A stretch of 33,537 bases of DNA. Origin: Verrucomicrobiota bacterium (GTDB taxonomy: Bacteria > Verrucomicrobiota > Verrucomicrobiia > Chthoniobacterales > Chthoniobacteraceae). Positions 9,001 to 16,715 of this stretch are shown piece by piece (position 1 is the first letter of the stretch; each line of letters opens with the position of its first letter). Below the pieces are notes generated by a model. That model was not told where the DNA came from, ran no database searches, and saw only the letters and a list, made by a program, of their open reading frames with translations. The position numbers were made by a program, and so were the translations under genes. The stretch covers positions 1-33,537 of the forward strand of contig VFJQ01000015.1 in NCBI GenBank assembly GCA_009885995.1, read 5' to 3'.

Positions 9001-12000
9001 CGATGGCAGGCCGCGCACCGAACTGACGACGAAGGTGCCGCTGCGGGACGCGACCGGCGCCATCATCGGCCTCGTCGGCGTGAGCCGCGACATCACCGAG
9101 CGCAGGCAGGCCGAGGAAGCACTGCGTGCGAGCGAGGCGTTGCTGCGCTCGATCACCGACAACACCGAGGACATGATCTTCGTGAAGGACCGCGAGTCGC
9201 GGACGATCTTCATGAATCCCGTCGGTTTCCGCGCGAATGCGGTGCCGCCGGAAAAGCTGATCGGCCACAGCGATGCGGAGTTCATCGAGGATCCGGCGGA
9301 GGCGGCGCACTTCCTGGCCGATGACCGGCGGGTGATGGAGTCGCGGCAGACGCAGACGGTCGAGGAGGAGCTCACCTCCGCCACGGGCGAAAAGCGCATC
9401 CTGCTCACCACGAAGACCCCGCGGCTGGATGCGGAAGGCAACGTGATCGGGCTGGTCGGCGTGGCGCGCGACATCACGGCGCTGCGGGCCGCGGACGCGG
9501 CGCTACGCGGGCACGCCGAGCGGCTGGCGCTGCTCGCCGAGGCCACCGGCGCGCTGTTATCGTCGGAGGATCCGGTCGCCTTCCTCGACGGGTTGTTCGA
9601 CCGGCTGGCCACGGTGCTGCGAGTGGAGTTGTATTTTCACTACTCGGTGTCCGCCGATGGCACGCACCTCGAACTGGCCGGAGCCCGCGGCATCACCGAC
9701 GAGCAGCGCGCGGACTTGCACCGGCTCGAATTTGGCGAGGCGGTCTGCGGCCGCATCGCGCAGACGCGCGCGCCGGATCTCGTGGCGGATGTGCAAAGCT
9801 CCACCGAGCCGCACACCGAGCTGATCCGTTCGCTCGGCATCACGGCCTACGCCTGCCAGCCGCTGCTCGCACAGGGGAAGCTGCTGGGCACGCTCTCCTT
9901 CGGCACGCGCAATGGCACCCAGTTCTCCGAGGAGGCGCTCTCGCTGCTGGGGGCCGTGACCGATCACGTGGCCATCGCGATCGCCCGCCAGCGGGCCAGC
10001 ACGGCGCTGCGCGAGAGCGAGCAGCAACTGCGCAACCTGGGCGACAACATCCCCGGCGGCACGATCTATCAGCTCCTCGTGCCCCCGGATGGGCCGGCAC
10101 GCTACGTTTACATGAGCGCCGGCATCGAACGGCTGCTCGGAATTCCGACTGAGCTCGTGCTGAGCGATCCCGCGTCTTTTTGGCGGCTCATCGTTGAAGA
10201 AGATCGTCCGACCATCGCTACCGCGCAGGAGCATTCGGCCCGCACGCTGTCGCTGTTCGACTGTGAGTTTCGCCAGCGCACGGGGCGGGGCGAGATCAAG
10301 TGGCTCCACGCCCGCGCGACGCCGCGCCGGCTCGAAGACGGCTCGTTCCTCTGGGATGGCGTGGTGACCGACGTGACCGAGCGCAAGCACGCGGAGGCCG
10401 CGCTGCGCGAGAGCGAGGAGCGCTACGAACTGGCCGTCGTCGGGGCCGCCGCCGGCATTTGGGATTGGGACGTGACGACCGGGCGCGTGTATTACTCACC
10501 CCGCTGGATGGAGATGCGGGGCTACACGCCCGCGGAGATCAGCGACCGCGCGGAGGAGTGGAACAGCCGCATTCATCCCGACGACGCGCCGCGCGTGCTC
10601 GCCGCGCTCCGCGCGCACGTCCAGGGCGAGACGCCGGTCTTCTCCGAGGAATACCGCACCCGCTGCAAGGACGGCTCGTGGAAGTGGGTCCACGACCGTG
10701 GCATCGCCCTGCGCGACGCGACCGGACGGGCGATCCGCATGGCGGGCTCGGAGACGGACATCACCGAGCGGCGCGAGGCGCAGATGGCGCTGCGCGAGAG
10801 CGAGGAGCGCTACGCCCGCGCCATTCGCGGGACGAGCGATGGGCTGTGGGACTGGAACATCCTCACGGGCGAAGACTACCTCTCGCCCCGGTGGAAGGAG
10901 ATGCTGGGCTTCACCGATGACGAGCTGAGGAACCACGAGGACACGTTCTTTTCCCGCATCCACCCGGATGATCTGCCACGCGTGCGCGCGGCGGTGGATG
11001 CGCACCTGGAGCACGGAGATCCCTACGACATCGAGCTGCGGCTGCGCAGCAAGAGCGGAGACTATTCGTGGTTCCGCGCCCGCGGCGAAGCGGAACGGAA
11101 TGAACAAGGCCGGCCCGTGCGCATGGCGGGTTCCATTTCCGACATCACCGAGCGCAAGCGAGCCGAGGCAGCGCTGCGCGAGAGCGAGGAGCGGTTCCGT
11201 GCGTTCATGGACCTCAGCCCCATCGTGGCGTGGATCAAGGACGACCAATTTCAGATCCGCTACGTGAACGCGCCGTTCGGCCGGCTCTTCCAAAGCACGC
11301 CGGAGAAACTCATCGGCCAGACCGACTACGATTACCTCCCGCCCGACGCCGCTGCCCAGACCCGCGCGAACGACCAGGCCGTGCTCGCCACGGGCCGCAT
11401 GATCGAGACGATCGAGCACGTGCCCGGGGCCGACAACCGGATGCGCCACTGGCTGGTGCAGAAATTCCCGCTCGTGCGCAGCGCGCAGGCCACGTGGGTG
11501 GGCGGCACGGCGGTGGACCTCACCGAGCGGGTGGAGGCGGAGGAGTCGATTAAGGCTTCGCTCCACGAGAAGGAAGTGCTGCTGCGCGAGGTCCACCATC
11601 GCGTGAAGAACAACCTCCAGATCGTCTCCAGCCTGCTCAACCTCCAGAGCCGCCAGCTCACCGACCCGACGCTGCTCGACGTCTTCGCGAGCACGCGCGA
11701 CCGGGTGCGCGCCATGGCGGCGGTGCATGAGCGGCTCTACGAGAGCGGCGACTTCGCGCGGATCGACCTCGCCGCGCACCTCTCCTCGCTCGCCCGGGCG
11801 CTCACCCGCGCTCATTCCCCGGCGGGCGTCCGCGTCCAGTTCGTGCCGCAGCTCGATCCCGTCCCCGTCGATTTGAATACCGCCGTGCCGCTGAGCCTCA
11901 TCGCCAACGAGCTCATCCTCAACGCGCTCAAATATGCCTTCACCGGTCGCACCGAAGGAACGCTGACCATCGAGCTCCACCCCGGCGCCGAGCGCAACGA

Positions 12001-12226
12001 GCTGCGCGTCGCCGACGACGGCCCCGGCTTCCCCTCCACGCTCGATCCCACCACCACTCGCACGCTCGGCCTCCGGCTCGTGCGCGACCTCTCGCGGCAG
12101 ATTGCTGGAGAGTTGGAAATTGACAGCAAACCCTCCGGCACGAATATCGCCGTGCGTTGGCCAGCCGCCCCGACAGTCAACAATCGAACGGCCCCCGCGG
12201 ATGATGCGGGGGCTCCCACAATATGA
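6059..12226 (+). CDS. Giant multi-PAS/GAF sensor histidine kinase (HisKA_2 type)
   Basis: 2055 residues. A membrane segment (about 10-36), a periplasmic sensor region (about 37-305, probably Cache-like), a second membrane segment (about 307-328) and a HAMP domain (about 330-378) are followed by six PAS domains starting near 396, 525, 653, 778, 903 and 1031. A GAF domain (about 1155-1313) comes next, then four more PAS domains from about 1326, 1458, 1587 and 1715. The kinase core begins at about 1838 with LLREVHHRVKNNLQ, the HisKA_2 phosphoacceptor box, and HATPase motifs NELILNALKYAF and VADDGPGFP follow. PAS domains are joined by DITERKRAEEALR-type coiled linkers. PAS 1-2 and PAS 5-6 are near copies. 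The start at ATG 6059 was preferred over GTG 6047. The stop overlaps the response regulator start. The ligand is unknown. Confidence 0.93.
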   Translation: MNPSDTQPLKPGLVPSGKFSVVAQLTLFVVAMLAVLLGGMLSISYVEGRGVLRDEIENRLSAVAESRRDMVQAHLAEWRQLVALLAANGEYRGLLDELGKGLPATANRGYSQASIDDFVNRGVFLSAVIADLSGHVQIASKDANPEGERAGDPIFQGGLTGPQVGQPRRVGDRFEVEISAPIDNFDQPRKVIGVLLITLDATRLAEALRSTTGLGKTGEVLLGVSEGGQIRFIFPPRGREDTFTVPLADAPTMAAAIEGRERLARNRDYRGQPVLASGRPIGYGGWGLVAKMDEREAYAPIDQARNAVLALAVGVGALGLAGAYLLARGFTRPIRRLARVAESVAAGDLEASVTVRSGNELGALTATFNEMTAALRVRAEEREKAEASLASERSLLRTLIDVLPVSIYVKDAESRFLVANAEAAHSVGAAAPDEVLGKTDADFFPPAIAAAFRENELLVLGGEPVLNLEHKSAYPDGSARTELTSKVPLRDSTGAIVGIVGVSRDVTEHRQAEEAVRASEALLRSITDNTEDIIFVKDRESRTIFKNPAGLRANALPPDQVLGRTDTEFNANPAEVAKFLADDRRVMETGQTLKVEEVLTTSAGEKRSLLTTKTPRYDAEGNIVGLVGIAHDITERKRAEEALRASEQRLRAIIEVEPECVKVVSPEGKLLEMNPAGLAMLDATSLEDLSGQSLLNFVAPEHRSAFAALHKQIMAGHSGTLEFETIGLKGTRRWVETHAVPLRDAAGHVTSLVGVTRDITERKRAEEALRASEQRFRSLMEKGSGLITLVDATGTIIYESPNLTRVLGYARGELLGQPMFSIAHPDDIEVLQARLQEVLAEPGVPNQVQNRVRDRDGAWRWLETVATNLLHDPTVRAIVLNSRDITARKGAEAALVAERTRLRTLLDLLPVSIYVKDRESRFIVANEECARAVAATMPEELIGKNDADFFPPALAAAFLQDEQRVLAGESILNLEEESAYPDGRPRTELTTKVPLRDATGAIIGLVGVSRDITERRQAEEALRASEALLRSITDNTEDMIFVKDRESRTIFMNPVGFRANAVPPEKLIGHSDAEFIEDPAEAAHFLADDRRVMESRQTQTVEEELTSATGEKRILLTTKTPRLDAEGNVIGLVGVARDITALRAADAALRGHAERLALLAEATGALLSSEDPVAFLDGLFDRLATVLRVELYFHYSVSADGTHLELAGARGITDEQRADLHRLEFGEAVCGRIAQTRAPDLVADVQSSTEPHTELIRSLGITAYACQPLLAQGKLLGTLSFGTRNGTQFSEEALSLLGAVTDHVAIAIARQRASTALRESEQQLRNLGDNIPGGTIYQLLVPPDGPARYVYMSAGIERLLGIPTELVLSDPASFWRLIVEEDRPTIATAQEHSARTLSLFDCEFRQRTGRGEIKWLHARATPRRLEDGSFLWDGVVTDVTERKHAEAALRESEERYELAVVGAAAGIWDWDVTTGRVYYSPRWMEMRGYTPAEISDRAEEWNSRIHPDDAPRVLAALRAHVQGETPVFSEEYRTRCKDGSWKWVHDRGIALRDATGRAIRMAGSETDITERREAQMALRESEERYARAIRGTSDGLWDWNILTGEDYLSPRWKEMLGFTDDELRNHEDTFFSRIHPDDLPRVRAAVDAHLEHGDPYDIELRLRSKSGDYSWFRARGEAERNEQGRPVRMAGSISDITERKRAEAALRESEERFRAFMDLSPIVAWIKDDQFQIRYVNAPFGRLFQSTPEKLIGQTDYDYLPPDAAAQTRANDQAVLATGRMIETIEHVPGADNRMRHWLVQKFPLVRSAQATWVGGTAVDLTERVEAEESIKASLHEKEVLLREVHHRVKNNLQIVSSLLNLQSRQLTDPTLLDVFASTRDRVRAMAAVHERLYESGDFARIDLAAHLSSLARALTRAHSPAGVRVQFVPQLDPVPVDLNTAVPLSLIANELILNALKYAFTGRTEGTLTIELHPGAERNELRVADDGPGFPSTLDPTTTRTLGLRLVRDLSRQIAGELEIDSKPSGTNIAVRWPAAPTVNNRTAPADDAGAPTI

Positions 12227-12834
12227 GCAAAACCCGCATCCAGATCGTTGAAGACGAGGCCGTCACGGCAGCGGACCTGCACGACGAACTGACTGCTCAA
12301 GGCTACGAAGTGGTCGGCACCGCCGACACGGCGGAGGGCGCGCTGCGGCTCGCTGAGGAGTCGAAGCCCGACCTGGTGCTCATGGACATCAAACTGGCCG
12401 GCGCCGCGGATGGCATCCACGCCGCCAGCGCCATGCGCGGGGCGGAAATTCCGGTCATTTTTCTCACCGCCCACTACGACGAGAAGACGCTCGCTCGCGC
12501 AAAAAAGGCCACTCCCGTCGGCTACATCACCAAGCCCTTCGAGCCGCACGAACTCGCCGTCGCCATCGAGATCGGCCTCGAGCGGCATCGCTCCGACATG
12601 GATCGGATGCGACTGCTGCGCGAACTCGATCACGAGCGCGAACAAGTGAAGCTGCTGCGCGGCATGCTGCCCATCTGCTCCTGCTGCAAAAAAATCCGCG
12701 ACGACGATGGCTATTGGCAAAACGTCGAGTCCTACATCGCGCGGCACAGCGACGCGACCTTCACCCACGGCTACTGCCCGGAATGCGCGGAGAAAGCCCT
12801 GGACGAAGCGGTGGAGCCCGCGCCGGAAGTCTGA
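12223..12834 (+). CDS. Response regulator, receiver domain plus small cysteine-rich C-terminal domain
   Basis: 203 residues. A complete receiver domain (1-120) has the acidic pair Glu10/Asp11, phosphoacceptor Asp55 (LVLMDIKLAG), Thr82 (IFLTAH) and Lys104 (ITKPF). A short coiled stretch (about 122-148) leads to LLRGMLPICSCCKKIRDDDG and YCPECAEKAL. Cys152 or Cys154, Cys155, Cys185 and Cys188 could form a small zinc ribbon; this tail is common behind PAS and receiver proteins, but its role is not known to me. There is no DNA-binding domain, so the output is probably by protein contact. The start overlaps the kinase stop by four bases (ATGA), making the kinase its very likely partner. Confidence 0.93.
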   Translation: MSKTRIQIVEDEAVTAADLHDELTAQGYEVVGTADTAEGALRLAEESKPDLVLMDIKLAGAADGIHAASAMRGAEIPVIFLTAHYDEKTLARAKKATPVGYITKPFEPHELAVAIEIGLERHRSDMDRMRLLRELDHEREQVKLLRGMLPICSCCKKIRDDDGYWQNVESYIARHSDATFTHGYCPECAEKALDEAVEPAPEV

Positions 12835-12861
12835 GACGTCGCCAGTCGTTCGTCGTGCCGA

Positions 12862-12889
12862 TTGACAAGGCGCGGTCGCCCGCTAGCCT
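12862..12889 (+). promoter_or_regulatory. Predicted ilvC promoter
   Basis: TTGACA (12862-12867), a 16-bp spacer and TAGCCT (12884-12889) lie 14 bp before the ilvC ATG. The transcribed lead would therefore be very short. CGCGCCCTTTTC (12891-12902) is shared with ilvH. The same layout (TTG-C-, TAG--T, then a C/T-rich run, then ATG) appears in front of the gene at 23020. Confidence 0.6.
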
Positions 12890-12903
12890 CCGCGCCCTTT
12901 TCT

Positions 12904-13926
12904 ATGGCCAAAATCTACACCGACAAAGACGCCGACCTCAACGTGCTCAAGGGCAAAACCTGCGCTGTGCTGGGCTTCGGATCGCAAGGACACGCGCACG
13001 CGCTCAATCTCAAGGAGAGCGGGGTGAAGGTGATCGTCGGGCTTTATCCGGGCTCGAAATCGCGCGCGGTCGCGGAAGAGAAAGGCTTTGCGGTTTTCGA
13101 TACCGGCGAGGCGGTGAAGCGCGCGGACGTGATCATGATCGCGCTGCCGGACACGAAGCAGGCGGCGGCGTTCGAGAAGGACATCCGGCCCAATCTCGCG
13201 AAGGGCAAGACGCTCGTCTTCAGCCACGGGTTCTCGATCCATTTCAAGACGCTCGTGCCGCCGACGAATGTGAACGTGATCATGGTCGCGCCGAAGGGCC
13301 CGGGCCACATCGTGCGCCGGCAATACACCGAGGGCAAAGGCGTGCCGTCGCTGATCGCCGTGTATCAAAACCCCGGCAAGGACGCGAAGAAGATCGCACT
13401 GGCGTGGGCGAAGGGCATCGGCGGGACGCGCGCGGGCGTGCTCGAGACGGATTTCAAGGAAGAGACCGAGACGGATCTTTTCGGTGAGCAGACGGTGCTG
13501 TGTGGCGGCACGACGGCGCTGGTGCAGGCGGGTTTCGAGGTGCTGGTCGAGGCGGGTTACTCGCCGGAGATGGCCTACTTCGAGTGCCTGCACGAGTTGA
13601 AGCTCATCGTCGATTTGATGAATGAGAAAGGCATCGCGGGCATGCGCTTCTCCATCTCGGAGACGGCGAAGTGGGGCGACGTGACGGTCGGGCCGAAGAT
13701 CATCGACGCGAGCGTGAAGAAGCGGATGAAGGCTGCGCTCAAGGACATCCAGTCCGGCAAGTTCGCGAAGGATTGGGTGAAGGAATACGAGGGCGGCTAC
13801 AAGAAATACAACGCGCTGCTCAAGGCCGGCGAGAAGCACCAGATCGAGAAGACCGGTGAGAAGCTCCGCGCCATGATGCCGTGGATGCCGAAGCGCTCGA
13901 TCAAGGGCGTGCAGGCGGCTTACTAA
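12904..13926 (+). CDS. ilvC: Ketol-acid reductoisomerase
   Basis: 340 residues, the short class I length. The enzyme isomerises and reduces acetolactate or acetohydroxybutyrate with NADPH and magnesium, the second common step of branched-chain amino-acid synthesis. The N-terminal Rossmann motif is [32 protein letters not shown] and [12 protein letters not shown] (metal site Asp and Glu) are clear, as is the knotted C-terminal half with [15 protein letters not shown] and [10 protein letters not shown]. The ATG at 12904 gives the expected [12 protein letters not shown] beginning. It is separated by 69 bp from the response regulator and has its own promoter. It ends 13 bp before an inverted repeat element that also borders the convergent minus-strand gene. 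Confidence 0.97.
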   Translation: MAKIYTDKDADLNVLKGKTCAVLGFGSQGHAHALNLKESGVKVIVGLYPGSKSRAVAEEKGFAVFDTGEAVKRADVIMIALPDTKQAAAFEKDIRPNLAKGKTLVFSHGFSIHFKTLVPPTNVNVIMVAPKGPGHIVRRQYTEGKGVPSLIAVYQNPGKDAKKIALAWAKGIGGTRAGVLETDFKEETETDLFGEQTVLCGGTTALVQAGFEVLVEAGYSPEMAYFECLHELKLIVDLMNEKGIAGMRFSISETAKWGDVTVGPKIIDASVKKRMKAALKDIQSGKFAKDWVKEYEGGYKKYNALLKAGEKHQIEKTGEKLRAMMPWMPKRSIKGVQAAY

Positions 13927-13939
13927 AGGCGGGGATCCA

Positions 13940-14041
13940 GGTAGGGACGGCTGTCCCCAGCCGTCCGCGGGAACCCGCGAGCCTTGTCATTTTCCACCGC
14001 CGCGCGCCAGCAGCGGACCGCTGGGGACAGCGGTCCCTACC
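13940..14041. repeat. Inverted pair of GGTAGGG hairpin modules at a convergent junction
   Basis: Module on plus strand (13940-13966): GGTAGGG, stem ACGGC, loop TGTCCCCA, stem GCCGT, CC. Module on minus strand (14015-14041): GGTAGGG, stem ACCGC, loop TGTCCCCA, stem GCGGT, CC, identical over 27 bases to the module at 5860-5886. Between the modules is unrelated sequence. The element fills the space between the ilvC stop and the stop of the convergent gene (14044), so it may act as a bidirectional transcription end. Confidence 0.9.
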
Positions 14042-14043
14042 AG

Positions 14044-15357
14044 TTAGCGTTTGGCGGAAGCCTGCACCAGCGGCGCCCATGCTTCCGTCATGTCGGGGAG
14101 CGTCTCCCACAGGATCTCTGCGATCGCCTTCCGTTCGTCGTCCGTGAGATAGGCGTAGCGCTTCTCCGGCTTCGGATCGTTCAGCACGTGCCCGAGCCGC
14201 TCGACGACCTGCGCATGGAGCGGCTTCGGCAGTTTCTGAAACTGCTCGCTGTAGATGAGATGGCTGCACCGGTAGCGGGCGATGCGCGTCTTGAAGTCGA
14301 GGCCGCGCAAGCTGCGCCCATCCTTGGTCCGCTGGCCGCCGGCTTCGTAGGTCTTCACAAAGTCCGCCGAGCCGTGGAGCCCGCCATCCGGGAGCGCGGC
14401 CTCATCCTTGTAGAGCAGCACGTCGAGCACAGCTTGCGCGTTGTTCGCGAAGACGCTCTTCACGCTGTCGTAGCTCGGCGTGTCGGTGATGGGTTCCTTG
14501 AACGATTCCTGCAAGCCGTGCTGATAGTGCAGCATCCGCCGGCACTCGTGGACGGCACGCGTGAGCGCGTGGTGAAAGGCGACCTGATGCTCGAGGACCA
14601 TCAACGCACCGATGTCGCTCGTCGGTTCGAGGTGCAGCGTCGTGTCGTAGAACTGGTCGAGCCTGGCGAGGTTCGCGCCGCGCTCGGTGTCGAGCGTCAC
14701 TTCCTTGCCGTTGTCGTGGGCGAAGGCGTTGCCGCGATGCCGCACTGTGCCGTGCCGACCGGTGACATACCAGCCGCCCCAGCGCTGCTCGATCGGCGTG
14801 GTGTAATCAACCACCTCCGAGCCCGCGCTGAAGATCGGCGAACCCGTCGCTTCCGCGAAAACCGAGCGCAGGAAAACGCCGGGGACATCGCGGGTGAAGT
14901 TCGCCGCGTGGCAGGAGAGGCAATTCTGATCGCGCCGGAACCGCTGCGGCCCGCGTCCGCGCTCCGCCGGGTCGAAGGCGTAGAAGATCGGCCCAAGTTC
15001 GGGATCCATCGCCGCGCCTTCGATGAGTCCGCCCGGCACGTAGCCGATGTAACACTCATCATTGAAATAGAACGCGCGCGGATTCTGCGGCGAGATGCGC
15101 ACGCGCTGCACGCTCGTCTTCGAGAAGACGACGACCTGCGTCTTCTCGGAAATGTTCAACGCCTTGAGCACCTGCCGCACGACCGTCTTCTCGTCGCCGT
15201 CGAACTTGATCTCTCGCGAATTCAGCCGCGCCTGCAGCCGTGCGATCGCATCGTGCGGCGTCGAGTCCGAGTAGCGGATCGGCGGCTGCTCGTAGTCGCT
15301 CGACTGCGCGAGTGCACTCGCGGCGAGCAGCGGGATGACGAGAAGTCGGCGAAACAT
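14044..15357 (-). CDS. Secreted protein with one c-type haem site, uncharacterised
   Basis: 437 residues. The N-terminus is a signal peptide (RRLLVIPLLAASALAQ, cleavage near residue 18). One CxxCH haem-binding motif, NCLSCH at 145-150, follows a RRDQ stretch; no second haem motif is seen. The region around it (AFYFNDECYIGYVPGG and FSAGSEVVDYTTPIEQRWGGW) does not match small cytochromes that I know; a long helical C-terminus follows. I take it to be one of the large single-haem periplasmic proteins common in Planctomycetes and Verrucomicrobia, whose function is not established. It starts divergently from the esterase gene, with 103 bp between the starts, and its stop is 3 bp from the repeat at 13940-14041. 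Confidence 0.75.
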   Translation of the reverse strand: MFRRLLVIPLLAASALAQSSDYEQPPIRYSDSTPHDAIARLQARLNSREIKFDGDEKTVVRQVLKALNISEKTQVVVFSKTSVQRVRISPQNPRAFYFNDECYIGYVPGGLIEGAAMDPELGPIFYAFDPAERGRGPQRFRRDQNCLSCHAANFTRDVPGVFLRSVFAEATGSPIFSAGSEVVDYTTPIEQRWGGWYVTGRHGTVRHRGNAFAHDNGKEVTLDTERGANLARLDQFYDTTLHLEPTSDIGALMVLEHQVAFHHALTRAVHECRRMLHYQHGLQESFKEPITDTPSYDSVKSVFANNAQAVLDVLLYKDEAALPDGGLHGSADFVKTYEAGGQRTKDGRSLRGLDFKTRIARYRCSHLIYSEQFQKLPKPLHAQVVERLGHVLNDPKPEKRYAYLTDDERKAIAEILWETLPDMTEAWAPLVQASAKR

Positions 15358-15460
15358 TTGGCCCTGAAATTCGCACGCCTACCGCGGCTTCGCCGCCCAA
15401 ACTTTGCTCGATGCTGCCCGCGGCTTGTCACCGCGCGCGGTTTGTGTCGCTCTGTCCGCC

Positions 15461-16339
15461 ATGCGCAGCCTCCTTATTCTGCTCCTCGCCGCCACGTCCT
15501 TCGCCGAGCCCGCCAAGCCCGACCGCGTGCTCAAGCTCTGGGAAGGCAAACCGCCCGGCGACTTCACCGTGCCCGGCCCCGAGACGCTCACGCCGCCGAA
15601 GCCGACGGACAAACTCGCCATCGCGCGCCTCACGAACGTGAGCGAGCCGCGCCTCGAACTGTATGTGCCAGAGAAGCCGAACGGCGCCGCGATCATCATC
15701 GTCCCCGGTGGCGGCTTCGGCATCCTCGCCTCCGAGCACGAAGGCTCCGAACTCGCGACGTGGTTCCGCGAGCGCGGCTTCGTCGCCGGCGTGCTCCAGC
15801 ATCGCTGCCCCACGAACAAACTCGCGAAGCCTTGGGAATTCCCCGCTTGGGACACGCAGCGCGCCATCAGCCTCGTCCGCGCACGCGCCGCCGACCTCGG
15901 CGTGCAGCCGGACAAAGTTGGCCTCTTCGGCTTCTCCGCCGGCGGCCAGGTCGCGCTCATCGCCACGACGAATCCCCGGCTTTATCCAAATGCAGACGCC
16001 ACAGACGCCGTGAGCGCGCGCCCGGATTTCCTGATGCTCTGCTACGCGTGGCACATCCTCGCCGAAGGCTCGCTCACCGAGCTGAAGCCCGAAGTCCACA
16101 TCGACGCGCAAACCCCGCCCACCTTCCTCGCACAAGCCTACGACGACAAAGGCTCGCTCGCCGAAGGCAGCACGCTCGCCTTCCTCGCGCTGCGCAGAGC
16201 CGGCGTCCCCGCCGAACTCCACATCTACTCCACCGGCGGCCACGGCTTCGGCCTGCGGCCAAACGACACGCAAGCTCCCGGCGACTGGCCCGGCCGACTC
16301 GAAGGCTGGCTCAAGGCGCGCGGCCTCCTCGCGAAGTAG
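15461..16339 (+). CDS. Secreted alpha/beta hydrolase, esterase-like (acetyl-xylan-esterase or BD-FAE type)
   Basis: 292 residues with a signal peptide (RSLLILLLAATSFAEP). The fold is clear: an oxyanion-hole motif VPGGGFGILASEHEG (81-95), the nucleophile elbow GFSAGG with Ser159, an acid candidate Asp228 in AQAYDDKGS, and His261 in STGGHGFGLRP. This arrangement fits small carbohydrate esterases that remove acetyl groups from polysaccharides; the real substrate is not known. The start at 15461 is the methionine that begins the signal peptide. The stop codon abuts the crcB start with no spacing, so the two genes are probably one transcript. Confidence 0.88.
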   Translation: MRSLLILLLAATSFAEPAKPDRVLKLWEGKPPGDFTVPGPETLTPPKPTDKLAIARLTNVSEPRLELYVPEKPNGAAIIIVPGGGFGILASEHEGSELATWFRERGFVAGVLQHRCPTNKLAKPWEFPAWDTQRAISLVRARAADLGVQPDKVGLFGFSAGGQVALIATTNPRLYPNADATDAVSARPDFLMLCYAWHILAEGSLTELKPEVHIDAQTPPTFLAQAYDDKGSLAEGSTLAFLALRRAGVPAELHIYSTGGHGFGLRPNDTQAPGDWPGRLEGWLKARGLLAK

Positions 16340-16699
16340 ATGGCGTATTTCTGGATCTCACTCGGCGGCGCCGCGGGCAGTGCGCTGCGCTACTTCCTCG
16401 CCGGCCTCGTCGGTCGGTGGTTCGAGCACGCCTTCCTCGGCACGATGTTTGTGAACGTCAGCGGCTCGCTCGTCATCGGCTTCGTCGCCGCGCTCGGCCC
16501 GATCAAGCTCTGGGAGCAGCTCCTCATGATCGGCCTCTGCGGCGGCTACACCACCTTCTCATCCTTCAGCCTGCAAACTCTCCAGCTCATCCACGAAGGC
16601 CGCTGGACCGTCGCCTTCAGCAACATCGCCGGCTCCGTGCTGCTCTGCCTCATCGCGGTGTGGCTCGGTCACGCTTGCGGTGCGGCGCTTCGTCGCTGA
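16340..16699 (+). CDS. crcB: Fluoride ion channel CrcB/FluC
   Basis: 119 residues, four membrane segments. It exports fluoride passively as a dual-topology dimer. Family marks are GGAAGSALRYFLA near the N-terminus, GTMFVNVSGSLVIGF with the conserved asparagine, and the central GGYTTFSSFS sodium- and fluoride-site motif. The ATG at 16340 follows the esterase stop directly. I looked for a fluoride riboswitch in front of the esterase and crcB genes and saw none. mqnD begins 16 bp downstream, so the three genes may form one operon without an obvious functional link. Confidence 0.95.
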   Translation: MAYFWISLGGAAGSALRYFLAGLVGRWFEHAFLGTMFVNVSGSLVIGFVAALGPIKLWEQLLMIGLCGGYTTFSSFSLQTLQLIHEGRWTVAFSNIAGSVLLCLIAVWLGHACGAALRR

Positions 16700-16715
16700 A
16701 ATCAACAACCCGTAA

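Noticed and set aside
16200..16339. Fluoride riboswitch in front of crcB
   Set aside because: The crcB start abuts the esterase stop, and I find no crcB-motif consensus here or upstream of the esterase gene.
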